Assembly: GCA_030737835.1 (NCBI GenBank)
Contig: JAUJYN010000029.1
Coordinates: forward strand, 1,786,871-1,850,870
DNA from: Acorus gramineus
Taxonomy: Eukaryota > Streptophyta > Magnoliopsida > Acorales > Acoraceae
Direction of reading: 5' to 3'
DNA length: 64,000 nt
Positions 47,222-57,919 of the stretch are shown piece by piece. The position numbers were made by a program, and so were the translations under genes. Position 1 is the first letter of the stretch; the number at the start of each line of letters is the position of its first letter. Below the pieces are notes generated by a model. The model made no database searches and was not told the origin of the DNA. It was given only the letters and a program-made list of their open reading frames with translations.

Positions 47222-48259
47222 ATAATATTATACCCTTGTTATTATTATTATTATGCATGTTCCCCGCATCTTGGTTATGCGCCCTGGAGGAATTCTGAAG
47301 AATTCATGACATTAGAGTTATTATGATGTGTTGTCAGCGGATCCGAGTGGATCATATGCGTATGGATAGGCTGTTCTGTTCCCTTCGTTGGATCCGTGTA
47401 GAGACTGCTTCAGCGTTAGAAAGGTCGTCCCGTAGAGGGCTCCCATCAGTAGGCACCTCCTGATTTGGGACGGACTGTGCTGAATGTGGGAGTGGCCAAG
47501 CGACCTACGGAGTGGAGGAGAGACTATCGGTGGACCAAGGGTGACCAACAGCCTAGTCAGTCCCAATATCCTATGTCACCATATTGAGGGGTGAGGGTGA
47601 GGGTGTAGTGGGTTGGCGATAGCGACCCACTGGTTTGTAAGTCCCAATATCCTATGTCACCTATTGAGAGGTGAGGGTGAGGGTGTGGTGGGTCGGCGTT
47701 GTAGCGACCCACTGGATTTGTGTAGCTGTTGCCATTTTGTGGCTTTTACTAATGAGATTGTGGATTAGTAAGATCTGGTGGTTAATATAAATTGTGATGC
47801 ATGGGTTGTGCTGTTCACTGAGCGTGTGGCTCACCCCTCGCATAATATTTTTCTCCAGTGTCATCTGAGTCGGATCTGGAGGAAGAGCTCCCCGAGGGAC
47901 TTCATCAGTAGCGGAGTAGCGCCACGTCCCGCGAGTATCAGAGGCTATCAGCATCCCTTTTGCTTGTATGTATTATATTCCGTGCTTGGGCATGCGTTTG
48001 TATTGTATTTGGATGTCTTTGTATATATTGGCTCTCACAGGACAGTTGATTATGTATCGAGTCTGTAATATGTTTTGGATTACAGATTCAGTCTTTTAGC
48101 TTCCGCTTTTGGTGTATATATCATGTCAGCCCTGCTTTTGTTGTCTTTGTTGTCATTTTAGCTGTTGTGTGAGTATGTTATTGAACTCCTATTTATACTA
48201 ATATCATATATACACTTGCCGCGTCCCGGGGACGGCCGACCCTGGGGCGTGACAAAAGT

Positions 48260-48271
48260 TGGTATCAGAGC
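48260..48271 (+). other. Primer binding site of H
   Basis: TGGTATCAGAGC lies five bases after the 5' LTR end. Confidence 0.95.
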
Positions 48272-48373
48272 CTGGTCCTGTCAGAGCCAATGGTCTTCTT
48301 TTCGTAGAGATGAGTCCTAGGATTTCTATATGAGTATGCTGATCCTAGTGTCTGGTTTTCTTAGGTTGCTGAT

Positions 48374-49679
48374 ATGCCTCCTCGCAGAGGACGGCGCGGA
48401 CATGGTTTCCGGACCTACTAGAGGCGAGGATGCTACTGGAGAGTCCACGGCTGTGAGGCCAGGATCGGCGCAGGAGCCTCCCGCATGGGAACGTGCGTTC
48501 GCTCGGATAGCGGATTTAGTGGAGACTCAGACCAAGGCACTGGAGGCCCAGACCAGAGTGTTGGTAGAGCAGGCGCGGGAGATCCAGGAGCTGAGGGCGG
48601 CCCGTGATGCAGTTCCACAGGTCCCCTTGGTGGCAGATCCGCCTGTGGTACCCGAAGTACCCCCAATCCCCGTGGCGGTTCCGGCGGTGAGAGTTCAGGA
48701 TCCCCTGGCGAGGGAGGTGGAGCTGGAGGCTGCAGCGCGGGTGCAGCAGAGTGGCCTCGCAGCCTTTCTGAAGCTCCACCCTCCCGAGTTCTATGGCCAG
48801 TTGGGGGATCCTCTTGCTCCAGAGCGATGGTTGATGGAGGTGGATATGATCTTCTCGACTATGCATTGCACGGATCGCCAGCGAGTCTCCCTTGCCACCT
48901 TCATGCTGAAGGGTAGCGCTGCCGACTGGTGGGCTACCCGAGTGGTGGACATCCCCGAAGGATTGGAGCAGCTTTCATGGGCGGGATTCCGGAGGTATTT
49001 CCTGGAGGAGTACTTCCCGTTCTCGGCGCGGCAGATCGTGATGCAGGAGTTTGAGCGGTTGACGCAGGGCTCTATGTCTGTCATCGACTACTCCACGCGC
49101 TTCACGAGGCTATCCAGATTCGCTCCAGCCTTGGTGATGGACGAAGAGATGCGGTGCCGTCGTTTCGAGCTTGGTCTCTGCAGCGCCATTCGGGTGCATG
49201 TCTCCTCCCAGGCTTTCTCGAGGTTCTCGAACTTGGTGTCTCGGGCGAAGACAGTCGAGCGAGACCTCGGGATCCTCGTGAGGGTTCCGACCCCTTCTGC
49301 AGATCAGAGTCCTCCCAGGAGCCAGGACCAGGGACAGCGCAAGAGGAGGAGGCCCCGTTTTGATCAGTTAGCGGCTGCCTCTCCTCCAGCTGATGTGGTG
49401 CCAGTGTGGGATCCATCACCCATTGCGGCAGTGCCAATCCAGTCCTGGCGGCCAGAGACGCGGCGCTGTTACCATTGTCAGCGCATCGGGCATATCTCGT
49501 ATAATTGCCCAGATGCTGGTCGACCCCGCGTGCAGCCTCAGCGTCAGCAGCCAGTGCAGCCGGCGAGGCGTGCCCCTGCTCCTCAGCCGCAATTTGTTCA
49601 GGGCAGAGTTGCAGCTCTTTCGGCCGAGGAGGCGCAGGTTCCGGGTGTCATGGTTCGAGGTAATGTTTTGTTTCCCTAG
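48374..49679 (+). pseudogene. H gag
   Basis: This Tekay gag is close to that of A: start ATGCCTCCTCGC at 48374, conserved core with [12 protein letters not shown] and [17 protein letters not shown], then [12 protein letters not shown], and a CCHC knuckle CYHCQRIGHISYNC (about 49468-49510). The Gln-rich linker of A is nearly absent here. Protease does not follow; the sequence turns into LTR-like and noncoding pieces at about 49680. It is a fossil with several breaks across the element. Gag would form the particle shell. Confidence 0.85.
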
Positions 49680-50480
49680 CTCCCTATAAATATATGTGTG
49701 TTGGTTGCTGTTAAGCATGTGTGTAATATCTCGATGAGCGGGTATCGAAAGTGGTTGTTCAAGTTGAGGCCGGGTTGTAGCCATCCTGGCAGAAGGCTCC
49801 CATCCGTAGGTACCACCGATGCAGTCGGAGGGGTACTGATCGTGGGAGTATGCCAGGTAGGGGCTACCCGGAAGAAGATTAAGGAATGATGTCGCGAGCG
49901 TGGAATCGTTCTCCCTTCGTTGGATCCGTGTAGGGACTCCTCAGCGTTAGAGAGGCCTTCCTGACAGAGGGCTCCCATCAGTAGGCACCTCCTGATTTGG
50001 GTTCGGACTGTGCTGAATTGTGGGAGCGGACCAGGCGGCCTACGGTGTGGAGGAGAGGCTACCGGTGGACCAGGGGTGTAGAGCAGTCTAAGTCTCTCCC
50101 AAAGTCCCAATATGTCTCCTGATGGAGTGAGGGTGTGGATGAGGCGAAGACGCGTCGCCTCGTGACCCAATTGTTGTTCGACCGTTCCCAAGGATGTTGG
50201 GTCCGGTCTTGTGATGGATGTTGAAGGATATCGGTGGGTGATTATCTAGATGTAGATGATCCAGTGCGGTTGGTTGTGTTCTTTAAGGGTGATGTCTTTT
50301 CTAGTGTTCTTTTTCTGGTTTAAGGGGCCATGTGAGGTCAGCGTTGAGACCCGGGCTAGGGTACTTCGTGTTCCTTGTTTGGTTGTCGGGGTATCCTATA
50401 TCGGGACCTCAAGGTGCCCTCCCGAGGTTTCTTTTCCCAGTCAAGGAATACCCTGGAAGCATCAGCTGATGGTGGATTAA
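49680..50480 (+). other. Patchwork of LTR-derived and noncoding interior sequence in H
   Basis: Bases 49680 to about 50270 resemble the family 2 LTR (module GGCTCCCATC...GTAGGTACC, then the GTAGAGCAGTCTA and GATGATCCAGT stretches, compare 4060-4560). About 50280-50480 matches the noncoding block of C (about 5700-5895). No protein is recognisable. This patchwork occupies the place where protease and most of RT would be. Confidence 0.75.
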
Positions 50481-51068
50481 GTGCGAGATTTGGTTGGAGC
50501 GGATGGTTTTCTGGGCCACGTGATTTCCTGCAAGGGCATATCTGTGGACCCGGTCAAGTTGCTCGCCGTGTCAAATTGGCGTCGACCGTCGAACCCTGCA
50601 GAGATTCGGAGCTTCCTGGGCCTGGCGGGTTATTGCGGGAGGTCTGTCGAGGGTTTCTCGAGGATAGCTGTACCTCCTAACCGCCTCGCTTTGAAGGATG
50701 TCCGGTTCGAACGGTCCCCGTCTTGCGAGGAGAGCTTCCTGGAGTTTAAGCGAAGGCTCACCTCAGCGCCAGTTCTTACCCTTCCGTCTAGGAGGGGTGG
50801 GTTCGCAGGTTGCTCTGAGGCATCGCGGTTGGGTGTGTGTTGCGTCCACGATCCTGCTCCCGTCATTCGGTTCGAGCCGCTCGTCTTCGAGCCGGACTTG
50901 TCATTCGAGGAGCAGCCGATTGAGATCATGGACCGCCGCGAGAAAGGGCTCCGCACCAAGACCGTCCAGTTGGTCAAGGTGCGATGGCAGCACCGTTCCG
51001 GTGCCGAGGCCCCTTGAGAGCTCGAGGACGCCTTGCGTGACGCGTATCCGCATCTCTTCCCTTCCTAG
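50481..51068 (+). pseudogene. H end of pol: RT tail and chromodomain
   Basis: The sequence shows the end of RT (GHVISCKGISVDP, then [20 protein letters not shown]), the start of RNase H, and the chromodomain region ([20 protein letters not shown], then [16 protein letters not shown]). The integrase core is not present. It is a fossil and part of a strongly reduced pol. Confidence 0.85.
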
Positions 51069-51102
51069 ATGTTTTTGTATTATTTTGAGGACAAAATTTC
51101 CT

Positions 51103-51115
51103 AAGGGGGGAAGAA
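51103..51115 (+). other. Polypurine tract of H
   Basis: AAGGGGGGAAGAA lies directly before TGTTATATATG at 51116. Confidence 0.92.
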
Positions 51116-53027
51116 TGTTATATATGTGTCACTTTTAACCTTCTGGTAACCATTGGACCATTCTGGCAGTTTTTCAGTTTTTTTCGTTTTTCGATCGGAA
51201 CCGTTAAAATTTTGGGCTTTTAGCTATCACCCTGAGATTGAGGGCTCCGATTGAAAATCTAACTGCATATTATGTGTCCTGGTGCCATTCCAAGCCGCTC
51301 ACGAAAATTTCGTCGAATTCCGGTAACGTTTCAGAATTTCACAGTTCCGGGGCGTATCCGGGTTTTGACCGAGCGAGAAGTCATTGGGAGAGTTGACTTG
51401 GTCAAAGTGGGCCCATAGACTTGGTCAACCCCTTTTGTTTTTATTTGTGGTTGAGTTGACCTAAGTCAAAACTCACTTAAACCCTCACTAATCCTTTCTT
51501 AGCCCTAATTAAACCTAGTTAGGCTAATCTAAGTGAGAGGTTATATTTAAGTGAGCTAAAAATATCTCCCCACTATTCATCTTCTTCTCCATTTGATTTT
51601 CTCTCTCCCCCTCTCTCTTTTTCTTGATTTTAAGCTAGTTAGAGTGCTTGAAATCAAAAACACAAAGAAGAGAAAGGTTAGATCTCATCCCGATCTATCT
51701 ACCGGTGGTCTCGGATTCGAGTTCCCGCGAGTTTGACCCCCTCTAACACCCTCTTTTCTCCTCTGATTTCAGCCCCTTTGAAGGTTGAAAGAGTTCTTGG
51801 TGGTGGAGGGCTTTGGGGAGGTGTTTCGGTGCACGAAGAGCTCCCGGTCTTCCCTTCCTTCCTTTCCTTCCTAGGGTAAGCTTTCTTTCCTTCCTTTTCT
51901 TGCATTAGATGCTTGTTTAGGAGGTGTTTGGGTGCTGGTGGCTGTGGGTGGTTGCTCGTAGCTGTTGGAGGCCATTGGTGGCCGGTGAGGGGTGGTAGAG
52001 TGGCTCGGGCAGGCAGGCAGGGCAGGCGGGCTGTCCCGGGTAGGCTGACAGGGCAGCGCAGGCTGGCCGCTGTGGGGCAGGCGCGCCCAAACGGGCGCTA
52101 GCGGGCGCGCAGACGCGCGCGGGCGCGTGCGCGCGGGTGCTGGCGCGAGCAGGGGTGAGGGTTGTAGAGCAGTCTAAGTCTCTTCCCAAAGTCCCAAGAT
52201 GTCTCCTTTCAGGAGTGAGGGTGTGGATGAGGCGAAGACACGTCGCCTCATGACCCATTCGTTGTTCGACCGTTCCCATATTTGTTGGGTCCGGTCTCGT
52301 GATCGATGTTGAAGGACATCGTTGGGCGATTATCTAGATGTAGATGATCCAGTAGTGTTGAGTAGACCAGTAAATCCGGGTCTCTTCGACCGACGGTATG
52401 GTCTCTAGACCAGTAAATCCGGGTCTTCGACCGACGGTATGGTCTCTCCCCATAAGTCCCAAAAGACTCCCTCCGGGAGTGAGGGTGGGGGTGAGGTTGG
52501 TCGCGCCGCCGCGTGACCCAGTGATCCATGGGTTTCTACCCATGTTTTCCTTGAAAGGAAATTGATTATGTATTGAACTGTAGATTGGTGATTGGTTTTC
52601 AGCCACTCATTGAGCTTGTAGCTCACCCCTCGCATACTGTTTCTTTTCAGGGGCAGTGCTGGGCGTGGAGCTGGAGCTTCCTGTGGCATGGTCTTATGGG
52701 CGTGGAGCGTTCTGTCGGCGGGTGGCGTGTGCGAGGCTGTCAGCATTCCTAGAGTCATTTTATGCTTTGTAAATCGTGCATGTGGCACAGGTTGTATTTT
52801 ATTTGGTCTAGACTTGGCTTTCACAGGACATTGATTGTGTATTCGGGAGCCATAATGTTTTTGATTTACAGACATTGTTATATATTATGCTTCCGCTTTT
52901 CAGTCAGTTATCATTATCTTGCTTTGCCGCCTTGTGTATTGTTGTTGGAGTCTTTATTGACCTCAGGTATTGATAGCTGATATTTATTATTGCCACGTCT
53001 TGGGGATGGCCGCCCTGGGGCGTGACA
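51116..53027 (+). repeat. H 3' LTR, chimeric
   Basis: The first part, to about 52150, matches the H 5' LTR (45167 to about 46140). The rest, to 53027, matches the end of a family 2 LTR (C 4360-5307). The two LTRs of one element should be copies of each other, so the switch at about 52150 marks exchange with another insertion after H landed. Confidence 0.8.
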
Positions 53028-54750
53028 AGACTGCTCTACACCCTTGGTCCACCAGTAGCCTCTCCCACACTCCGTAGCCTCTACCTGGTATACTCCCACG
53101 ATCAGCATAGTTCGACGCATCAGAGGTACCTACAGATGGGAGCCCTCTGTCAGGTCAGCTTTCCAATGCCGGGGAGTCCCTACATCGGATCCAACCAAAA
53201 AGAGAAGACAGCCTACTCACGCGGATACGATCCTCTTGGATCCGTCGACAACGATTTGTAACACTACTAATGTCATGAATTCTCAAGAATTCCTCCAGGG
53301 CGCATAACTAAGATGCGGGGAAACATATATTATAACAACAAGGTTATAATATTCTCCAAGGCATGCTTATAACAATATATTCACATTTGATTTAAATAAA
53401 TTAAACTAAATGGGAAACATGCATAGATAGGGGCTTTCCAATCAAGGGACATGGTGTCTAGGCATGTATGGGCCTCTATACATGGTATATGGATGTATAT
53501 CCCTAGCATACAAGGTCTAATGTGGCATGGTTACATCATATTAATCATGCATTGCATAGTTTTTCATACTATAGCTGGGGGGGGCCCATCGATGCGTGAC
53601 ACACGTCTATGTGGGTTGAGCGCATCCCTAGAGAGGGGGGGGGGGGGATTGGAATCAAACCACTGACCATTACCCGGGACCTCACGCATCCCATCCGACG
53701 AGATCTGCAGGGTAAGCGCATTCAATATGGTGAGTAAACTACACAAATATACATGAAATTTACTAGAAATACCAAATACTCGGACAAGCATGCATACGGA
53801 CTCGCACTCATGCGAGCACGCACGTACGCACGCGAGTCCGAGTGCCCCGACACCTACCCGAACCCTCGGGCAGCCACACGCATGGCCCCCCGCACGCGCA
53901 CGCAAGCATACGCACGCACGCACGCGCCCCAGCACCCTCGGCGCACTGCCGCGCGCCTACCCGCGCGCCCAGACGCGCTGCCGCGCTCGTGCACACCGCG
54001 CGTTCAGCCCAGCGCGTACCCGCGCGCACTGCGCCCCCCGCGCAGCACCCTGCGCGCATGCCCCAGCACACGCATGCACGCGCACCCACGCGCGCGAGCG
54101 CAATGGTCCCCAGCCCCACGCCCAGGCGCATGCCCAGGCGCAATGCTCCGTGCGCGCGCACTCACGCGCACCCCCGCTCACGCCAGCACCTGAGCGCACC
54201 CGCGCGACCACTCCGCGCGCACCCGCGCACTCGCGCGCACGCGCCCGCGCGCGTCTGCGCGCCCGCCAGCGCCTGCCAGCGCCCGCCTGCGCGCGCACGC
54301 GCGCAGACAGCTCCCGATGCGCGCCCAGCCAACCCTAACCCCATTTTAACCCTCCCCAACCCCTCACACACACTCTAACCCCTATGCATAGCATGCATGA
54401 CTTCCCCAACCATCCCAACAACCCTAAAAATCAAAAAGAAGGGGAAGAGGACTTACCAAAAGAGGGAAACGGAAAGGGGGAGATGCGGGGCTCTCGACGC
54501 GCCCACGACCACCTCAACCACCACCACCACCACCTCCTCAGCCTCTCCTCAGCCTCCTCCTTGGCTGAAAATCAGGGGGGAAGGATCATGAGAGGGAGCT
54601 TGAGAGAAGAGAAGATCAACAACAACAACACATGAACAACCCTTCTCTTCTTCCTTCACCATCTCCTTCTCTTTGGGGAATTAAAACAAACACCTAGGGG
54701 GGGCTTTGAAAAGAGAGAAGAGAGGGCCAAGAAAATGGACGTGGAAGTGA

Positions 54751-54800
<50 letters not shown>

Positions 54801-55295
54801 ATTTGTTGCACATAAATATCTAAAGAGGGATGGAAATGACCATTTCATCCCTGACTTAGAAATTCTGCGCATGCTTCACTAGAACAGCCATAACTTCCTC
54901 GATATAGCTCCGAATCGCACAATTCCAAGTTCGTTGGAAAGCTAAGAAGATTATATACAACTTTCATGTTTATGCCAAGATCAAATAATCTCTCCAGCTA
55001 TTCCGAAATTAGAGCTAAACATAGAACAGGGCTGCTGCCAGAATTTCCCTCCCCGGGGTATACTTGGTAAAATACCCATAACTTTTATTACAGGAATCCA
55101 GTTGACCTAATTCCACTTTTGTACGAAAGCTAACTCAAAACTGGACATCTCATAATAAAATCATATTTAAACCTCTTCATCTTGGATTTTAACAAAATCA
55201 AATCCAAATACCAAATTGGAAATACGTAACTTCGAGGAAAAAATTATGTAGCTAAAATTTTCAATCAGAGTGCTCCAAATGACACAGGCACAACA
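53028..55295 (-). repeat. Minus-strand family 2 LTR, TG-end portion
   Basis: The segment runs from the 100-bp module at 53028 to the TG end at 55295 (...GACACAGGCACAACA), next to F at 55296. It contains the CpG-dense block (about 53775-54330), a poly-G run near 53637-53647 and a (GA)n run (54755-54796). Its first 930 bases repeat 44237-45166, so it is not the simple continuation of the G LTR. Confidence 0.85.
54755..54796. repeat. (GA)n microsatellite
   Basis: About 21 GA units lie in the LTR leader. The same place in K has about 20 units (60575-60614), and S has a much shorter run near 12951. Confidence 0.95.
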
Positions 55296-55752
55296 GTAAT
55301 GGTGATTTGTTTCCAACCACTCACTGAGCTTGTAGCTCACCCCTCGCATACTAATTCTTTTAAGGGGTACTATTGGACGTGGAGCTGGAGCTTCCGGTGG
55401 CGTGGTCTTATGTGCGTGGAACGTTCTGTCCGGCGGGTGGCGAGTGCGAGGCTGTCAGCAGTCCTAGAGTCATTTTATGTATTGTAAATCGTGCATGTAG
55501 CACAGGTTGTATTTTATTTGGACTAGACTTGGCTTTCACAGGACATTGATTGTGTATTCGAGTCTGTAATGATATTTTTGGTTTATAGACTTATTGATAT
55601 TTTTATGCTTTCGCTTTTTAGTTGAATTATCAGTTATCATTGCTTTGCGAGCTGGTGTGTTATTTATTGGAGTCATTATTGACCTCTTGTACTTGATAGC
55701 TGATACTTTATATATTGCCACATCTCGAGACGGCCGCCCTGGGGCGTGGCAT

Positions 55753-57180
55753 ATGCCTCCCAAGAAAACTCTCCCACTTACGTCAGTGCTGGCCAATACG
55801 TCAGCGGCCAACCTGTCATCCCTTCATGGTGTGACTGAAGGCGATGAACCTGGCCCCGAGATCATTGTTCTACAATAAATCTGTGACGAAGCTCTCACCC
55901 GAGCAGAGCGTGCTGAGAAGCGGAACGAGGAGTTTTGTCTACACGATTGAGGTTGCCCGAGAAGAGAACGAGCGCCTCCAGGCCGAACGGGATAATGTCA
56001 ATCCCCCGAGCCAGCAATGGTCCGTGCCTCAATGCCTAACTATACCCAGCAAACCAATGGGCACGTCGACCCTCCTGGGAATGATCATCTGGAGCAACCC
56101 GTAGTCTCGTAAAACACCATCGCTCCCTCCAAGCGACCCCGTGAAGCGGATCACGTCTGGCAGGACAGGCAAGATAACATGAGGAGAGAAGTGGACCGCC
56201 ATATCCTCAGCAATCTAAAGCCCCGAACCCAAGCAAATATAGTCATGCAAAATGGCACATCTAATCAACAACTCTCTGTTCGTAGATGAGATCGTCTGCG
56301 CACCCAAACCAGATAAGTTCACGCCTCCAGAGTTCAAATTGTTCGAAGGGAAGTCTGATCCCACCGGGCACATTTTCCATTATCAGCAACTCATGTCCCT
56401 CGATGCATGAGATGATGCCTTACTCTGCAAGGTATTTCCCTAAAGTATCGGAGGGCAGGCCTTGACTTAGTTTCGTAAGCTACCAGCCGGATCCATTGTT
56501 GACTTCCGCGGTCTATGCAAGCATTCATTAGCCACTACATATGCCATTGCAAGCCCAAGAAGGACGTGGCAAGCTTGTTTGGGATGAAGCAGAAGTAGGG
56601 CAAGTGTCTCTAAGACTATCTCACGCGCTTCACCGAGGAAATGACGCAGATCGAATCATGCGACCCTCAAACTGCGGCTATGGCGTTCCGGGGAGGACTG
56701 ATTTCCATCGGACACCTTTATGAGTCCCTTGTCCATAAACCTCCTACCAACATGGCAGATGTGCTCTCCTGCGCAGAGGGGTCCATTCGCCTAGAGGACG
56801 ACATCTCATTCACTGCTTGCAAGGCAACCACCATCATCACGGTTGGCCCCCCTCAGAAGGAGAGCCATCCCCCTAAGAAGCAGTTCTCCATGATGTCACA
56901 AAAGGACGATGAAAAGCCTGCCAGCTCTCATCCTCAGAAAGGGAAGGACTTCGTAACAACTCCCTCACTGAGTCAATATGGCAACTTTGGCGTGACAAGG
57001 ACAAGGAGTATTTCAAAGCCCATTTCTCGATTCGAACCCCGGTAGAGAATCGTGACCAAACCCTCAAGCGTGAATTCCATAATGAGGTAGGAAAAACCAG
57101 TGAGGAGTGCAGGAGCCTGCACGAGCAGATTGAGAACTTTGATCGGGGATGGACGCCTCACACACTATGTAGCACGGCAC
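55753..57180 (+). pseudogene. Tat gag
   Basis: The sequence starts at the ATGCCTCCCAAG shared with the target duplication of F. A gag core is recognisable at about 56300-56720 (Retrotrans_gag-like region beginning near the phrase for CAPKPDKFTPPEFK). A charged, Pro/Lys-rich stretch follows to about 57000. It is an old fossil with many breaks, clearly more decayed than A or B. Its role in the intact element is the particle protein. Confidence 0.65.
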
Positions 57181-57242
57181 CCTAATATAGCCAAACAAAA
57201 TGGTGACGGAATGACAACGCCCCAAAGCCAGGAGAGCCCCCG

Positions 57243-57818
57243 ATGAGGGTCATCGCTGTCATCCATGAAAGACGCATCCCAGACGGTCTGGAACCAAATT
57301 TGAGGACACAACCAGGGTCTCAAAAATGCGCCATCATAAAACAGGCCCCCGAACGTGAAACTGCTGTCAACTCTATTTGCTTTGGAGCTGATGATCTCGA
57401 ACAGGTATCCCTACCACATGCTGACCCCCTGGTCATTACTATATACATATGCAATTGCCAGGTGCAGAGGGTTATGATCGACGGAGGCAGCAGCGTGGAC
57501 ATCCTATTCCTACACGCTTATCGTCGGACGGGGCTGGACATGGAAGGCATCAAGCGTTCCAACCCTCCACTGATAGGGTTTGATGGAAGGAGGGTGAGCC
57601 CAGTCGGTGTGGTAACCCTTCCGGTGACAGCGGCCGACCGCACCCTCATCGTTGAGTTCATCATCACTGACTCCCCCTCTGCATATAACACCATCATGGG
57701 TCGTGAGTGGATTCATCAAATGGAGGGGGTTCCGTCCACTCTACATCAGGTGATGCGATGTCTCACGAAGGACGGGTGTTCAACCATCGACATCTGCGGG
57801 GATCAAGTGGTGGCTTGA
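57243..57818 (+). pseudogene. Tat protease region
   Basis: A 191-residue open stretch contains FGADDLEQVSLPHADPLVI, then VMIDGGSSVDILF, and later ADRTLIVEFIITDSPSAYN with IMGREWI. These are the ordered landmarks of Tat-lineage aspartic proteases (DGGSS active-site loop, and the YN.I.GR.W stretch near the C-terminus). It would cut the polyprotein. It continues to 57919, where LTR K is inserted. It is part of a fossil element with many breaks. Confidence 0.85.
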
Positions 57819-57919
57819 AAGTGTTACGCTCTAGAGATCCAGGTGCCGGACCGTCCTGTGCAAGGACATATGTCCCCAGATGCATAGCAATTAACGGATC
57901 GGCCATCCAAGTGGGCTCA

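Larger units (their letters stand above)
45167..48254 (+). repeat. H 5' LTR
   Basis: This is about 3.09 kb, from TCTTATATATGTCAC (slightly altered TG start) to GGGCGTGACA. Features in order are a TATA candidate (45591), donor-like AAAGGTTAG near 45726, acceptor TTTCAG near 45823, donor GGGTAAGC near 45925, a CpG-dense block about 46130-46660, acceptor CTTGCAG ending 46751, the 36-nt segment 46752-46787, an inserted 119-bp module 47103-47221, two G-rich 80-bp units, acceptor CTCCAG ending 47858, and an open segment to TAG at 47909-47911. Confidence 0.88.
45167..53027 (+). mobile_element. Element H: family 1 Tekay element with reduced pol and unequal LTRs
   Basis: H has 5' LTR 45167-48254, primer site 48260-48271, gag 48374-49679, a patchwork interior 49680-50480, the end of pol 50481-51068, polypurine tract 51103-51115 and a 3' LTR from 51116. 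The right-hand 880 bases of that LTR are of family 2 type, and the outer flanks (tgcgc, agact) do not match. Its right side was probably exchanged with a second plus-strand insertion. It is a fossil with several breaks. Confidence 0.8.
39593..55751 (+). mobile_element. LTR F: family 2 LTR in the Tat gag start, itself host to G, H and another LTR
   Basis: LTR pieces on the plus strand are 39593 to about 41711 and 55296-55751. The outer flanks carry a perfect target duplication, tatgc (39588-39592 and 55752-55756), so both pieces belong to one insertion in the Tat leader at the presumed gag ATG. No interior of its own is seen, so F is best read as a solo LTR that later received nested insertions and lost its middle. 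The left piece is chimeric: it starts like C but has a CpG-dense block (about 40480-40770) like S. A poly-C run lies near 39968-39993. Frames within 39881-40444 look spurious. Confidence 0.85.
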
